Shown in pieces: positions 31,201 to 53,591 of a stretch of DNA of 64,000 nt. Under the pieces are notes generated by a model. That model searched no databases. It was given only the letters and a program-made list of their open reading frames with translations, and had not been told where the DNA came from. The stretch lies in NCBI GenBank assembly GCA_916613615.1, contig OU744732.1, forward strand, positions 34,371,950-34,435,949, written 5' to 3'. Source of the stretch: Steromphala cineraria (Eukaryota > Mollusca > Gastropoda > Trochida > Trochidae). Position numbers and translations under genes: made by a program. Within the stretch, counting starts at the first letter, position 1. Every line of letters begins with the position of its first letter.

Positions 31201-32198
31201 GCCATGGTCTTTATCGAAACGAAATCTCGAACCCGCTCCGTTTGTATCGTACAGAGCAGGGGTCATTGGTTTCAATATGTCATATATCTTAAAATGATGA
31301 TTATTGTCGATTTACCGTGTATCTAAAGTGCATATGTTCACCAATGGGAGTGAGCATATAAGTGAAGTATGTTTGACATTTTAAAACTAACTTTTAATAG
31401 CGATAACCTTGATAGCGATTAGACATAATTCAAAGTCTAAATTACCCCAAAATTGAGACGAGTTGGAGAAGTTAAGAACATATTTTTAACTGAAAATTTG
31501 AAAACTTGTACAGTTCATTATAATAGGAGTAGCAACATTTTATAAATGCAGTCAAAATATTAACCTGAAGATTAATCAAACCTTACAACTTGCATTTAAT
31601 GCTTAAACAAAATAAATAGGAAATCAAATCAAACCAAGATATATTTTCAATCAAAGAGAATCCTTCAGAAAAGATGAAAATGGTTATTTTAACTTTTTTC
31701 AAGTATGAAAACAATCTTATATTTTTGTCTTATGACTGAACAAATGAATTCGGTATCAACATTTACCAATCTCAATAAATCAAGATCTATATTGCTGCAC
31801 TACGCTACGCAGATTATAGCGCTAACGTAGTGGAGCAATGAAGACCTTAATTTATTTAGATTGAACATTTACTAACCTTTTGGCATTTTCCTGATGATTT
31901 TAAAGATTGGACTTCGTTCGTACTCATCCTTAGAGAGCTGGAAGTTGATAGCAGGAGGGTAGATGGTTCCTTTGGTGATAGTTTGCTCAATTGCTTTTTG
32001 TTTCTCACTCATTAAAATAGAATTTACAACAGCCTCATCACATGACAATTTTAAAGCTCCGCCCGTGCGCATACTATCTTCATTATCAATGAATTTTTGT
32101 CTTTTCATCAAATACTCAGACTTTAGTGACCTTATGGAATCGAGACAATTGGTACCATGTAAGCATAAAACAACAAGCATCCACGTCCAAAGAGCCAT
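7151..32198 (-). CDS. ADA2: Adenosine deaminase 2 / adenosine deaminase-related growth factor (ADGF)
   Basis: A secreted zinc enzyme that converts extracellular adenosine and deoxyadenosine to inosines. Nine coding exons, read on the minus strand: 31877-32198, 30942-31088, 30315-30384, 29711-29912, 24199-24326, 23669-23874, 9644-9801, 7808-8010 and 7151-7250. All introns are GT-AG and all phases agree, giving 1536 nt and 511 residues, the length of human ADA2. It opens with a signal peptide ([18 protein letters not shown]), followed by the ADGF N-terminal and receptor-binding-like regions with conserved cysteines. Zinc ligands and catalytic residues appear as HLH (112/114), FFHAGE (H354, E357), RIGHG (H382) and SSDD (D439), offset by 0 to -2 from human numbering. 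It ends like the human protein with a WHRHWDAF helix. It looks functional. Large introns are full of transposons. AG before 32230 suggests a non-coding 5' exon upstream. Confidence 0.95.
7262..7284. repeat. (ATC)n microsatellite
   Basis: About eight ATC units, 12 nt beyond the start of the last ADA2 exon, within the upstream intron. On the transcribed strand they read GAT repeats just before the polypyrimidine tract. Confidence 0.9.
7808..8010 (-). CDS. ADA2: ADA2 coding exon 8 (zinc-binding aspartate)
   Basis: A 203-nt exon from GAAG|GTC to ATCAA|GTAATT. It carries [12 protein letters not shown], then [11 protein letters not shown] with zinc ligand D439, then [20 protein letters not shown] at 7804-7806 that looks like a stop is intronic, because the donor at 7807 splices to exon 9. 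The 5' end of this exon is repeated upstream in a tandem array. Confidence 0.93.
8011..8760 (-). repeat. Tandem array of exon-8 5' ends with their 3' splice sites
   Basis: Units of 115-121 bp copy the last 70 or so intron bases plus about 55 bases of exon 8. The acceptor-like junction GAAG|GTCCTCGG recurs at 8010 (real), 8125, 8246, 8361 and 8476, with decayed traces near 8580 and 8729. In each copy the exon part reads [22 protein letters not shown] sequence and then runs to a stop (about PKEINYY). Other parts of the gene are not included. Confidence 0.9.
9644..9801 (-). CDS. ADA2: ADA2 coding exon 7 (catalytic histidine)
   Basis: A 158-nt exon between CCTTCCAG and GTAAAC. It encodes [30 protein letters not shown] (H382, the presumed general base) and EVNPISNQ. 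The intron upstream of it is 13.9 kb and holds two retroelements. Confidence 0.95.
9990..10140 (+). repeat. Dispersed repeat shared with 34.88-35.25 kb
   Basis: CACATTCTCTCCCCACAAAG, GCAGATCAAG and the segment ending TTTCGGCAGTTTCCCCT match the sequence near 34890-34985 and, inverted, 35170-35245. It is a repeat family of unknown class. The rest of 9802-10719 shows no gene. Confidence 0.65.
10926..11005 (-). repeat. Ngaro-like element, terminal repeat B2
   Basis: 80 bp from TTCTCCTACACCCCTTC to GCGTAGGCTTG, matching 11821-11900. It forms one outer edge of the element. Confidence 0.9.
11300..11546. repeat. Array of CCATAnnCGGTAT sites in the Ngaro-like element
   Basis: Eleven copies start at 11300, 11316, 11341, 11367, 11392, 11408, 11450, 11475, 11491, 11510 and 11534. 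The best consensus is CCATAAACGGTAT; variants are CCATATGTGG, CCATATACGG, CCATACACTG and CCATATGCGG. Spacings are mostly 16 or 25-26 bp (one is 42, the sum of the two). The DNA between the sites is not conserved. The array lies between repeats A2 and B2, downstream of the recombinase gene. Function unknown; protein-binding sites are one possibility. Confidence 0.85.
11642..11820 (-). repeat. Ngaro-like element, repeat A2
   Basis: About 179 bp, nearly identical to 15657-15835, starting at TGTAACTGGTACTGCAC and ending AACATCAT. It abuts B1 directly, giving the A2-B1 junction typical of split direct repeats. Confidence 0.9.
11821..11900 (-). repeat. Ngaro-like element, repeat B1
   Basis: 80 bp matching B2 at 10926-11005, placed between the recombinase stop (11926) and A2. 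Confidence 0.9.
11926..12972 (-). CDS. Tyrosine recombinase of the Ngaro-like element
   Basis: 348 codons. The N-terminal part is a SAM-like core-binding region ([16 protein letters not shown]). The catalytic domain shows the first arginine in [13 protein letters not shown], the H-x-x-R box in [17 protein letters not shown] and the nucleophile tyrosine in AKDGYVKDS. These are the R, HxxR, H/W and Y residues of phage-integrase-like recombinases. It would integrate the circular cDNA. TTCACAG just before an internal ATG near 12925 could be a 3' splice site, so the true N-terminus may differ from the first methionine. The frame is open throughout and is probably functional or recently so. Confidence 0.92.
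   Translation of the reverse strand: MLISVHANCFILFTDVFTCTYGDELEEMPDGVRELAAGLPGLLSHCRADSTSRKYRYGFEAWKRWAVSCSMSIKLPISPLHCSLYLLSVIQQSDSVSAVQTAFYSIRHAHAGIGIVSPTDSSLVKNVFEAAKRKLAKSVCRKEPVTIELLEKVYDAKMCQPSLADLRIVTMCLLAYSGFLRSAELLNIARCDIVFYDTHMMLFIEKSKTDVYRDGSWLVIGKTSSKLCPVSCLLKYLDQADIPSEADEFIFRNVSKTKVGYRLRKDNSPMSYTRLRELFIETFKPFVSDIKLYGLHSLRSGGASAAANNGVPDRMFKRHGRWKSENAKDGYVKDSLNSRLKVSLSLGL
13077..15086 (-). pseudogene. Reverse transcriptase-RNase H of the Ngaro-like element, one in-frame stop
   Basis: 670 codons in a single frame, interrupted only by TAG at 13650-13652 where relatives have a glutamate codon (STWR-stop-LEAV). RT motifs run in order: [42 protein letters not shown], and FLDDG at the catalytic site. 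RNase H follows with [11 protein letters not shown], then after the stop [11 protein letters not shown] and the [14 protein letters not shown] box. The end ([13 protein letters not shown]) resembles the connection to the recombinase gene in DIRS-like elements. Its start overlaps the gag frame, suggesting frameshift or re-initiation translation. One nonsense mutation is the only visible lesion. Confidence 0.92.
14959..15645 (-). CDS. Gag-like protein of the Ngaro-like element
   Basis: 228 codons beginning [19 protein letters not shown], with a predicted coiled-coil N-terminus ([13 protein letters not shown]), basic stretches, and near the C-terminus a CCHC zinc knuckle [15 protein letters not shown]. 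It would bind element RNA in the cytoplasmic particle. It overlaps the RT frame by about 128 nt. Confidence 0.85.
   Translation of the reverse strand: MDPEMAAKFDAILNKLEDNRMDLQTSMDDKLCKLRNEFTQTSKDIKRLKADSEYSWRKEGNKIQFNFNSEVFDCLRRSENADTEADSQALVTEAIGKLTHRNKLIKIADSSEGGWETVRNYVANDLAENSDDDKRIEKAESKACKKIRQRSKFRHTPLSTRSNRRVQEESVRPTSVSLKQPINQPFRDKGPRSGACFNCGDINHFRRDCPRLYRHSTSRQSTSTGPSQ
15657..15835 (-). repeat. Ngaro-like element, repeat A1
   Basis: The 5' terminal repeat, just upstream of the gag start at 15645. It matches A2 almost base for base and probably carries the promoter, because it precedes all frames. Confidence 0.9.
16423..16947 (+). mobile_element. MITE family A, copy 3, carrying a nested hairpin
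   Basis: TTAA flanks both ends (16419-16422 and 16948-16951). The ends are AGGGGCGGTAACACG and CGTGCTACTGCCCCT. The copy is about 170 bp longer than others because a palindromic element sits at 16648-16837. Confidence 0.92.
16648..16837. mobile_element. Foldback element with 75-bp arms and a copied end in the loop
   Basis: Arms 16650-16724 and 16757-16833 are near-perfect complements (CGATAGACCCTACCCTAATA and its reverse). The loop contains a third copy of the terminal segment CTAACGCTGTATGTAAGCGA. The direction of that copy shows the loop arose from an end duplication. Confidence 0.88.
16948..17980. other. ADA2 intron stretch without recognised features
   Basis: AT-rich intronic DNA between MITE copy 3 and the first exon-6-like fragment. 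No exon, structured RNA or repeat family could be supported. Confidence 0.5.
17981..18033 (-). pseudogene. Degenerate copy (a) of the ADA2 exon-6 3' end
   Basis: Reads [17 protein letters not shown] next to an intact-looking donor (CAG|GTACACC). The zinc histidine is kept, but the catalytic glutamate of HAGE is lysine. A stop lies two codons upstream. Confidence 0.85.
18171..18224 (-). pseudogene. Degenerate copy (b) of the ADA2 exon-6 3' end
   Basis: Reads [17 protein letters not shown]. The zinc-binding histidine is tyrosine and the donor is lost. Confidence 0.82.
18290..18337 (-). pseudogene. Degenerate copy (c) of the ADA2 exon-6 3' end
   Basis: Reads [14 protein letters not shown], with the active-site motif intact, but the donor G-T is mutated (AAATACACC) and a TAG stands just upstream. 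Homology is cut at 18337 by another transposon. Confidence 0.85.
18656..18838. repeat. DIRS1-like inverted terminal repeat, left
   Basis: The tip AATAGTACGTTTTTGAG is unique to this end. From GACTCACCGTAGCCCCATTG onward it complements 22748-22895, including CGCCACCTATGGTCACGTGA. Confidence 0.92.
18905..18998. repeat. DIRS1-like internal complementary region
   Basis: The first half is the reverse complement of the left tip (GGTGAGTCGTCGACGGTAAG ... AACGTACTATT). The second half is the reverse complement of the right tip (ATTTAACGTACTATACCGTC). This is the template arrangement by which DIRS1 circularises its cDNA. Confidence 0.9.
19172..20864 (-). pseudogene. RNase H and tyrosine recombinase remnants of the DIRS1-like element
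   Basis: In 5' to 3' order on the minus strand: RNase H pieces ([28 protein letters not shown]), the [15 protein letters not shown] box, and the DIRS-typical [20 protein letters not shown] linker. The recombinase begins [17 protein letters not shown] and is frameshifted near 20010. It continues with [15 protein letters not shown], which holds the catalytic arginine, and with [15 protein letters not shown], then a further shifted segment [15 protein letters not shown] in the HxxR region, where the histidine is not visible. At least three frames are needed, so no product is expected. Confidence 0.85.
21180..21640. repeat. GC-rich repeats in the DIRS1-like element
   Basis: AGCGACACGCGTCAATCACC and CTCCACTCAGGCGCTCCCC stretches recur near 21185, 21325 and 21545, each followed by CCTGAGTAAA and GAGAGACAC. 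These are dispersed imperfect repeats upstream of the 81-bp array. Confidence 0.7.
21671..22330. repeat. 81-bp tandem array, open in several frames on both strands
   Basis: Units starting CGCCAGACG begin at 21671, 21752, 21833, 21914, 21995, 22076, 22157, 22238 and 22319, with an exact 81-bp step and no indels. The pair at 21752 is duplicated as a 162-bp block at 21914. Because 81 is 27 codons, long frames exist on both strands (for example [13 protein letters not shown] on +, [13 protein letters not shown] on -). No domain is recognised. It is probably a minisatellite within the element; translation is unproven. Confidence 0.9.
22748..22909. repeat. DIRS1-like inverted terminal repeat, right
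   Basis: Complements the left repeat up to CAATGGGGCTACGGTGAGTC. Its own tip, GGAGACGGTATAGTACGTTA, differs from the left tip. Confidence 0.92.
23101..23154 (-). pseudogene. Degenerate copy (d) of the ADA2 exon-6 3' end
   Basis: Reads [21 protein letters not shown] beside an intact donor CAG|GTACGCC. The zinc histidine is tyrosine and a TAG interrupts the frame. Its intron side is the empty-site version of the MITE insertion near exon 6. Confidence 0.88.
23227..23647. mobile_element. MITE family B, copy 1 (TTAA-targeting)
   Basis: The ends are AGGGACCATTCGAGCGG and ..TTGAGTGGTGCCT, flanked by TTAA at 23223-23226 and 23648-23651. It lies 17 nt plus the TTAA inside the intron after ADA2 exon 6. 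A second copy is at 46964-47363. Confidence 0.93.
23669..23874 (-). CDS. ADA2: ADA2 coding exon 6 (zinc histidine and catalytic glutamate)
   Basis: A 206-nt exon between TTTTCTCAG and GTACGCC. It encodes [20 protein letters not shown] and ends with [12 protein letters not shown], in which H354 binds zinc and E357 is the catalytic acid. Four decayed copies of its last 50 or so bases lie downstream. Confidence 0.95.
24199..24326 (-). CDS. ADA2: ADA2 coding exon 5
   Basis: A 128-nt exon, TTTATACAG|GCC to ACTAG|GTTTGT. It encodes the helix-strand segment [15 protein letters not shown] and [14 protein letters not shown] of the barrel. A tandem-repeat element ends only about 17 nt from its acceptor. 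Confidence 0.92.
24344..26353. mobile_element. pearl-like tandem-repeat element with (ACGG)n and 724-bp higher-order repeat
   Basis: About ten core units of roughly 181 bp (GGGTCACAGGGCCACCAAAG ... TTCTGGAGAAGAAGATGAAA). One edge is AAAATAGAGCCATTGGCTCT, the other CAGGCCAGATGAGCTAA preceded by six ACGG/ACGC units at 26272. Monomer variants recur every four units: AAAGATCAGCTT at 24909 and 25633, a step of 724 bp. The architecture (core repeats beside ACGG microsatellite) matches pearl/Helentron-associated elements of bivalves. The same edges occur inverted at 59753-60719. Confidence 0.8.
26500..26855 (-). mobile_element. MITE family A, copy 4
   Basis: Reverse orientation, TTAA before AGGGGCAGTAGCACG at the left; the right end CGTGCTACTGCCCCT is followed by ACC, so the second TTAA has decayed or been cut by the adjoining tRNA-like sequence. 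Confidence 0.9.
26866..26937 (-). repeat. tRNA-like sequence (SINE head or tRNA pseudogene)
   Basis: Box A TAGGTCAGTTGGTAGAGT and box B GGGGTTCGATTCC lie at tRNA spacing on the minus strand. The acceptor arms (GGGCTG and TCGCGACA) do not pair, so a working tRNA is unlikely. Confidence 0.6.
27140..27540. repeat. Third tandem-repeat element with ACGG tract and terminal palindrome
   Basis: About two and a half 165-bp units (CTGCTCCGGAAACACATTT, AAAATAAAAAAATCCA, CAACATACCAAGTTTC) followed by GACAGACGGACGAC and the palindromic end ATCCCCCCGCATTATATGCCG..GGGTT. It has the same layout as the other two tandem-repeat families. Confidence 0.75.
28197..28435. mobile_element. Foldback element, about 70-bp arms
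   Basis: CCTAGCCTCAATATTATCCG at the left complements the right edge, and the match continues through GAGGGTCGCGTCAGCC. The loop is about 95 bp. The remaining DNA from 27540 to 29345 shows no gene. Confidence 0.92.
29346..29696 (+). mobile_element. MITE family A, copy 5
   Basis: TTAA at 29342-29345 and 29697-29700. Its right TTAA begins 10 nt inside the intron following ADA2 exon 4 (donor at 29710). Confidence 0.93.
29711..29912 (-). CDS. ADA2: ADA2 coding exon 4
   Basis: A 202-nt exon, TTTTCAG|AATTCG to TTGAA|GTAAGT. It encodes [20 protein letters not shown] and [14 protein letters not shown], the barrel strand bearing the conserved E-x-R. Confidence 0.94.
30315..30384 (-). CDS. ADA2: ADA2 coding exon 3 (70 nt)
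   Basis: A short exon, CACACAG|AGTGC to GAAAG|GTGAG, reading [20 protein letters not shown] then FDE. It corresponds to the segment with the second cysteine of the receptor-binding-like domain and is required to keep frame between exons 2 and 4. Confidence 0.9.
30398..30751 (-). mobile_element. MITE family A, copy 6
   Basis: Ends AGGGGCAGTAGCACG and CGTGCTACTGTCTCT followed by TTAA (30752-30755). Its edge is 13 nt from the 3' splice site of ADA2 exon 3, so the MITE end supplies pyrimidine-rich sequence (CTGCCCCTTTTA) on the transcribed strand. Confidence 0.92.
30942..31088 (-). CDS. ADA2: ADA2 coding exon 2 (zinc HxH)
   Basis: A 147-nt exon, TTTTCACAG|GAGG to CTTCAG|GTTGGT. It encodes [15 protein letters not shown] with zinc ligands H112 and H114, then [10 protein letters not shown], the first disulphide region of the ADA2-specific insert. 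Confidence 0.95.
31877..32198 (-). CDS. ADA2: ADA2 coding exon 1 (signal peptide)
   Basis: 322 nt from ATG at 32198 to CCAAAAG|GTTAGT. It has a hydrophobic signal peptide and then the ADGF N-terminal dimerisation region ([28 protein letters not shown], ending [10 protein letters not shown]). An AG preceded by pyrimidines near 32231 suggests a spliced 5' UTR. Confidence 0.93.
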
Positions 32199-33000
32199 AT
32201 TTTTGCTTTGAGCCTTTAGGAAACTCTGAAAAAAATGTTTGAAATAAATAAAATCCCTCAGAAAGAACAGAATTCCTTTGAGTTTAACAATGGTTTGTTT
32301 GCAAAACTTTTCAATTAAAACAATATATTGTCTGAACTTTGTTTCCCCGAATATATTTAGTTCAGACTCCCTGATGATACCATTAAAACATGTTGGAGTT
32401 TTGATTGGCTTGGTGTCATTTTTTGTCTTTTGATTATATATAAATATATATTCATGGAAACAGACATATGTATTAGATTTAAATCCTTTGCATTAGCCTT
32501 TGTTGTATAATGCAGAATGCAATAGAGGTTTATTTCAAGTATGACTAAATAAATTATTAATGAAAAAGTTAAATGTAAAAATGAATTAATATTGAATATA
32601 TGATCTGGAAGTTTTGGAATATCTCGATGAATCTTATTAGTTATTAAACTCAATACATGGAAAGCCGAATTTAAATTGACCTAATTAAACTTACATGTAT
32701 TTCGGATTATTCCATAGCGTGATAATATGGCCTTTATGTTGCTGAATACTATAATTATACTTCACGATGCTTTTTGTTAATCAAAATAACGATTTCGTGT
32801 ATCTCAGTTTTTACCAAAAAAAAATGTATGCTTCTAAATATCAATTACAAATAACTATAAGACAACACAAATTTCAATGCATCTCAACTGTAATCAACAA
32901 CTCCATGCACCCTAAAATAACAAATATTAATTTAAAAACATCTTAAATTGATAAATGCATTTCCAAACATTTCAAAGAGTCCTGAAACGAATATTTAAAA

Positions 33001-33180
33001 TAAGGTTTCCCTACGCAAATCAATTCTCTTACGCAAAAGATTAAGAGGTGTTCACATTAAAATGGCCGCCAGCAGTTTTTGTTAGATACTTGATGACTCA
33101 TACTGCGACTGTGGTGCAGTAATGATATGATTGACCCTTTGAAGAAAACACATGTAACTTGATTGGAAAATTTTGAAGGA
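33001..33180 (-). repeat. Decayed MITE family A fragment
   Basis: TTACGCAAAAGATTAAGAGG, then GTGTTCACATTAAAATGGCC and TTGATGACTCATACT follow the family's internal order, but no ends are recognisable. Confidence 0.65.
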
Positions 33181-34884
33181 ATAATGTTTCCAAACATGAA
33201 TGAACAAAATTAAATGAATATAGGCCTACCTCTTATTAGCGAGAGAAAGTCATGGGCTTCGGATAAACGACACATATCAGAATTGTACTAGTTTAACAAA
33301 AACCAAAAATAAATGTACCTCAGAATAATTGTTCCTGTGTACCTGTGTTCCACTATTTCTTGCTTTGCTGCGATATTTGTTCTTCTAAATCGTATTTTGT
33401 TAGATATCTGGCTTCTGAAAGAAAGTCAGAAATGTTATATACCTGGCTATCACATTATATGAATATGCAAATGCCGTCAACAGATGTGACAATCTTCATT
33501 TAAAGACAATCAATGTCACATGGCAAATTTTCCTAACGTTTTCAATAACATATTTGACATAATATTACATAGTTATGTAAATAAAAGGTTCAATTACGAT
33601 ATGATAATTTTGTTCATGAATAAGATATTGACTTATTTGTCTAGCTATTTCAATATCACATAAATTATTCAACAGAAAAAAAGAGTCACTGCCTCTGCAG
33701 TTCATCGAGCTTTCATTAAAACTGTTTGATTTTCTGTTATTGAAAACATGAATTATTTACATTCGTTGGGTGTGTCTTTTGTGTCAATTTCAGGATCATT
33801 AGAGTCAATAAATTTACATTTTATACTACCCATTGCAGTGTATAAAATAGATTGGAAACTTAGCCTGTCCTGAAAATTAATTGGTCAATTCCTAAGGGGA
33901 GTAAAGATAAACATTGAAAAGTTACCTGCCCTGACCAAGAAGTAACCAGTCCTAGCAAAGCGTAGCCAGTCAAGGACTGGCGGACGGGTTGTATTTTAAA
34001 CACTGCCATTGCAAAAGAGTATTTTATATGATAGTTCTGTTATCTGTAGTTTTGTAGCAAAGAAATGAGGGAAAAGGTACCATAATACCAATAATTAGTG
34101 TTCAATAATTTTACGCATTAAGTTTCCTAAGGGGGCTTTTCAAAAACACGCTTGTGATATATTCTTAAAGGCTTTGATCATTTTTAATGTCCGGGAGTCA
34201 CCGAATTTTATTAAAATCTAATTTTAATTTCAATTTAAGATCCGTATCAGCCAGTTAGTCTTGTACACGTTTCAGCTACCTGAGGAATAAGCTTAGTGAA
34301 AACAGATCTAAAGGCCATGGCATTAGTGGCCCTGATAAGACGAAACAGATAAAGGAAGATTTGAGAAAAGATATTCTAGGCTGTATTAACATGGTAGACA
34401 CTGGGTGAACCTCTTACCTATTCATCACGTGACAAATAGACTTAAGGTACGCGTTCATTTGCGTTCATCAAGAAAATATACCAGTTGTATTTTTTAATAA
34501 ATTTTGGACTTTCATTTCGTAAAGCGTTTTTGAAAGATTACATGAAAACATGATCTAATGTATGATCTAAAACAATAAACTGGCCACTTTAGCGTGCAAA
34601 TGTATTTCTCGATAGATAAAGCCTTATATATTATATATAAAAGTGTCTGTATAAATGTAGTTAAATTTGTTTAGCTACTCATTTCTAAAACCAAAGTTGT
34701 GTTTATTATTTTCTACAATTTCTATAATTTCTCAAAAGTATCTGAAAATTAATGATTTTAACAAAGTCCTCCACCAAATGCACAAAACAAAACTTCGATC
34801 TCGCAGAGAAATTCGTTCACTCCTTGAGTAACGATTTCCAGGCGTACACGTTCCCACAGTGTACTTTCCTTCTTTATGCTCTGA

Positions 34885-35245
34885 AACATTCTCACCCCAC
34901 AGAGGCAGATCAAATCATGACATGTTGATCGAGCCTCTGTTCTTATAAGACCAAACCCCCGTTTCTGGCAGTTTCCCCTTGCGGTAGGAACATGGCACCA
35001 CAATCAATTTGATTTTTTAAAAAATGACAACGCTTCTCGTATGGAAAGGGTGATTCATATCACAATGCCTTTGTCGTGACTCAGCAGCCAAAACGATGAT
35101 TTTAGAACAGCGTTGATGATTGCACAACTAACTTCGATTGTCTCCAATCAGGCATCTTCCATTCTACCCCACAAATTAGGTGAATAAGAACAGAGGCTGT
35201 TTCAACATTTCATGACTTGATCTTCCTCTGTGGGGAGAGAATGGC
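34885..35245. repeat. Foldback of a dispersed repeat
   Basis: CATTCTCACCCCACAGAGGC with GCCTCTGTTCTTA at the left is mirrored at the right (AACAGAGGCTG ... CTCTGTGGGGAGAGAATG). A single arm also occurs at 9990-10140. Confidence 0.75.
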
Positions 35246-35456
35246 TCTGAAGAAGAAATTAAGAAAAGGGTTTTAAGGATTGGGTCTAACCCCGATTGGA
35301 GTAAGTACGGTATGTGAAATCCTGCTGTGAGTCAAAGTTAGACTCATCTTCCCTCGTCATGTAATCCATAGAGACTCTGTTAAAACACGTACATTGTAAT
35401 TTCCTTGTTTAACATCTTTGACAACAGCTATGAATCGACTAGGTTGTGTTGTCGCA

Positions 35457-52131
<16,675 letters not shown>

Positions 52132-52190
52132 CATTACTAGGGTCTCCAACTACATGTTTATATCCTTAAATCTTTCATTTTGTCATATAA

Positions 52191-52196
52191 AATAAA
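52191..52196 (+). terminator. Probable NSUN5 poly(A) signal
   Basis: AATAAA 60 nt after the stop codon in AT-rich DNA. Confidence 0.6.
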
Positions 52197-52480
52197 ATAT
52201 TATAATAATATGTCACATAGTTTTAACTTGATTGCTAAATTCTTGATGTTCATACAGTTACCTCAGATTATCATGGAAGCAGAAAGGTTGAACTCAAATT
52301 GTGTTATGGTACCTATTTTTGTCGTAAAAGATAATTATGAACATCTCTACAAAGAGAGATGCTCAATCATATTTTAATATGAAATTTTTTGTTTGTTTGA
52401 ATATTGAATATTACATCAAAAGAATGAAGATATTTTATCTTTGCAATGATATACATTTGTATATGGGCCGGAGGCCTTAA

Positions 52481-52834
52481 AGGGGCAGTAGCATGTTTTT
52501 TGATAATTTTATATTCTAAATTTTTCACTGATAATTGTAAGTTATGCTAAATGTATTATTTTGACAGTGTCAAAAATCTCATTACACAAGCCAATCATCC
52601 AGAGTCAAAGGGCAAAGTATGAAGATTCACATAAAATCCATTGGCGGCCATTTTGTGTGAACACCTTTAATTCATTTTCTGTAAGAAAAAGGCACCGCAT
52701 GCCTAAACTTTACGTTATATATTTGAATTATAACTGCTCCATTTAGTTTAGATATATTGTCTTTCAATTGGAACCACTAATTTTCATTTCCCTGACATCA
52801 CCCTATATTCCCCGAAAAACATGCTACTGCCCCT
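52481..52834 (+). mobile_element. MITE family A, copy 7 (near-intact)
   Basis: TTAA at 52477-52480 and 52835-52838. Ends are AGGGGCAGTAGCATG and CATGCTACTGCCCCT. It serves as a reference copy for the family, 354 bp. The next 600 bp to 53439 show no gene. Confidence 0.95.
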
Positions 52835-53439
52835 TTAATATGAAACATGATTTTTGTCTGAATATTGAATATTACATCTAAAGAATGAAAATATTTGATC
52901 TTCGTAATGAAAACTAGTTATTTAAATTTACTCAATCAATAATTTATTACATCTAAGGATAAATTTTATTTATTTTTTTGCATGGAAAATGATTTCCTGT
53001 ATCTATTCCAGGCAAAAAAAACTAAAATTATTCCAGATCTATAAATGATAGATAATAATTCCTTGTGAAAATTAAAGTATTACAAAGTATATAAAACTGT
53101 ATTATTTTTGTACCTTGATGAATAATGTGTTTGTTTAGGTATCTCTATACTGCCAATAGTTAATAGCGTCATGTTATGTTGTTGTTTGTTGTTTCTGGTT
53201 GTCTGCTATTGAATATGATACTTTTTATATTTTTATAAAGAATAAAACAGTTACAAACATTAAATTTGGAATTATTTTTCCTCGGGAATAGTCATATTCT
53301 TGAAATGATTACCATCTATAGTTTTGGAACTGCCACGTTTGTTAGGAAATACTATTCAAAAAGTATATGAAAAGGTTGCCAATGTTAGCGACAACTGAAC
53401 TACTGTTGAAATTAGGTTAATCCACACTTGCTCCCTTAA

Positions 53440-53591
53440 AGGGGCAGTAGTACGTTTTAAGGGGAAATAGGGAGATGTCAGGAAAATCAAAAGAAATGGT
53501 TCCAATTGAAAGACAAATGTATTTAAACTTAATCAAGCAGTAATAAATCAAATACATAATGTAAAGTTAAGTTGGGCGATTCCTTTTTTAG
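53440..53591 (-). mobile_element. MITE family A, copy 8, left part
   Basis: TTAA then AGGGGCAGTAGTACG. The copy stops in a T run (GCGATTCCTTTTTT), where the tandem-repeat composite begins. The next family segment (TTTTCTTACACAAAATG) reappears at 60721. Confidence 0.85.

Larger units (their letters stand above)
32199..35456. other. Intergenic region between divergent ADA2 and NSUN5
   Basis: About 3.3 kb without a supported coding exon. It should hold the ADA2 5' UTR and both promoters, but no TATA or CpG-rich core could be identified with confidence. It contains a decayed family A MITE (33001-33180) and the repeat at 34885-35245. Confidence 0.55.
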
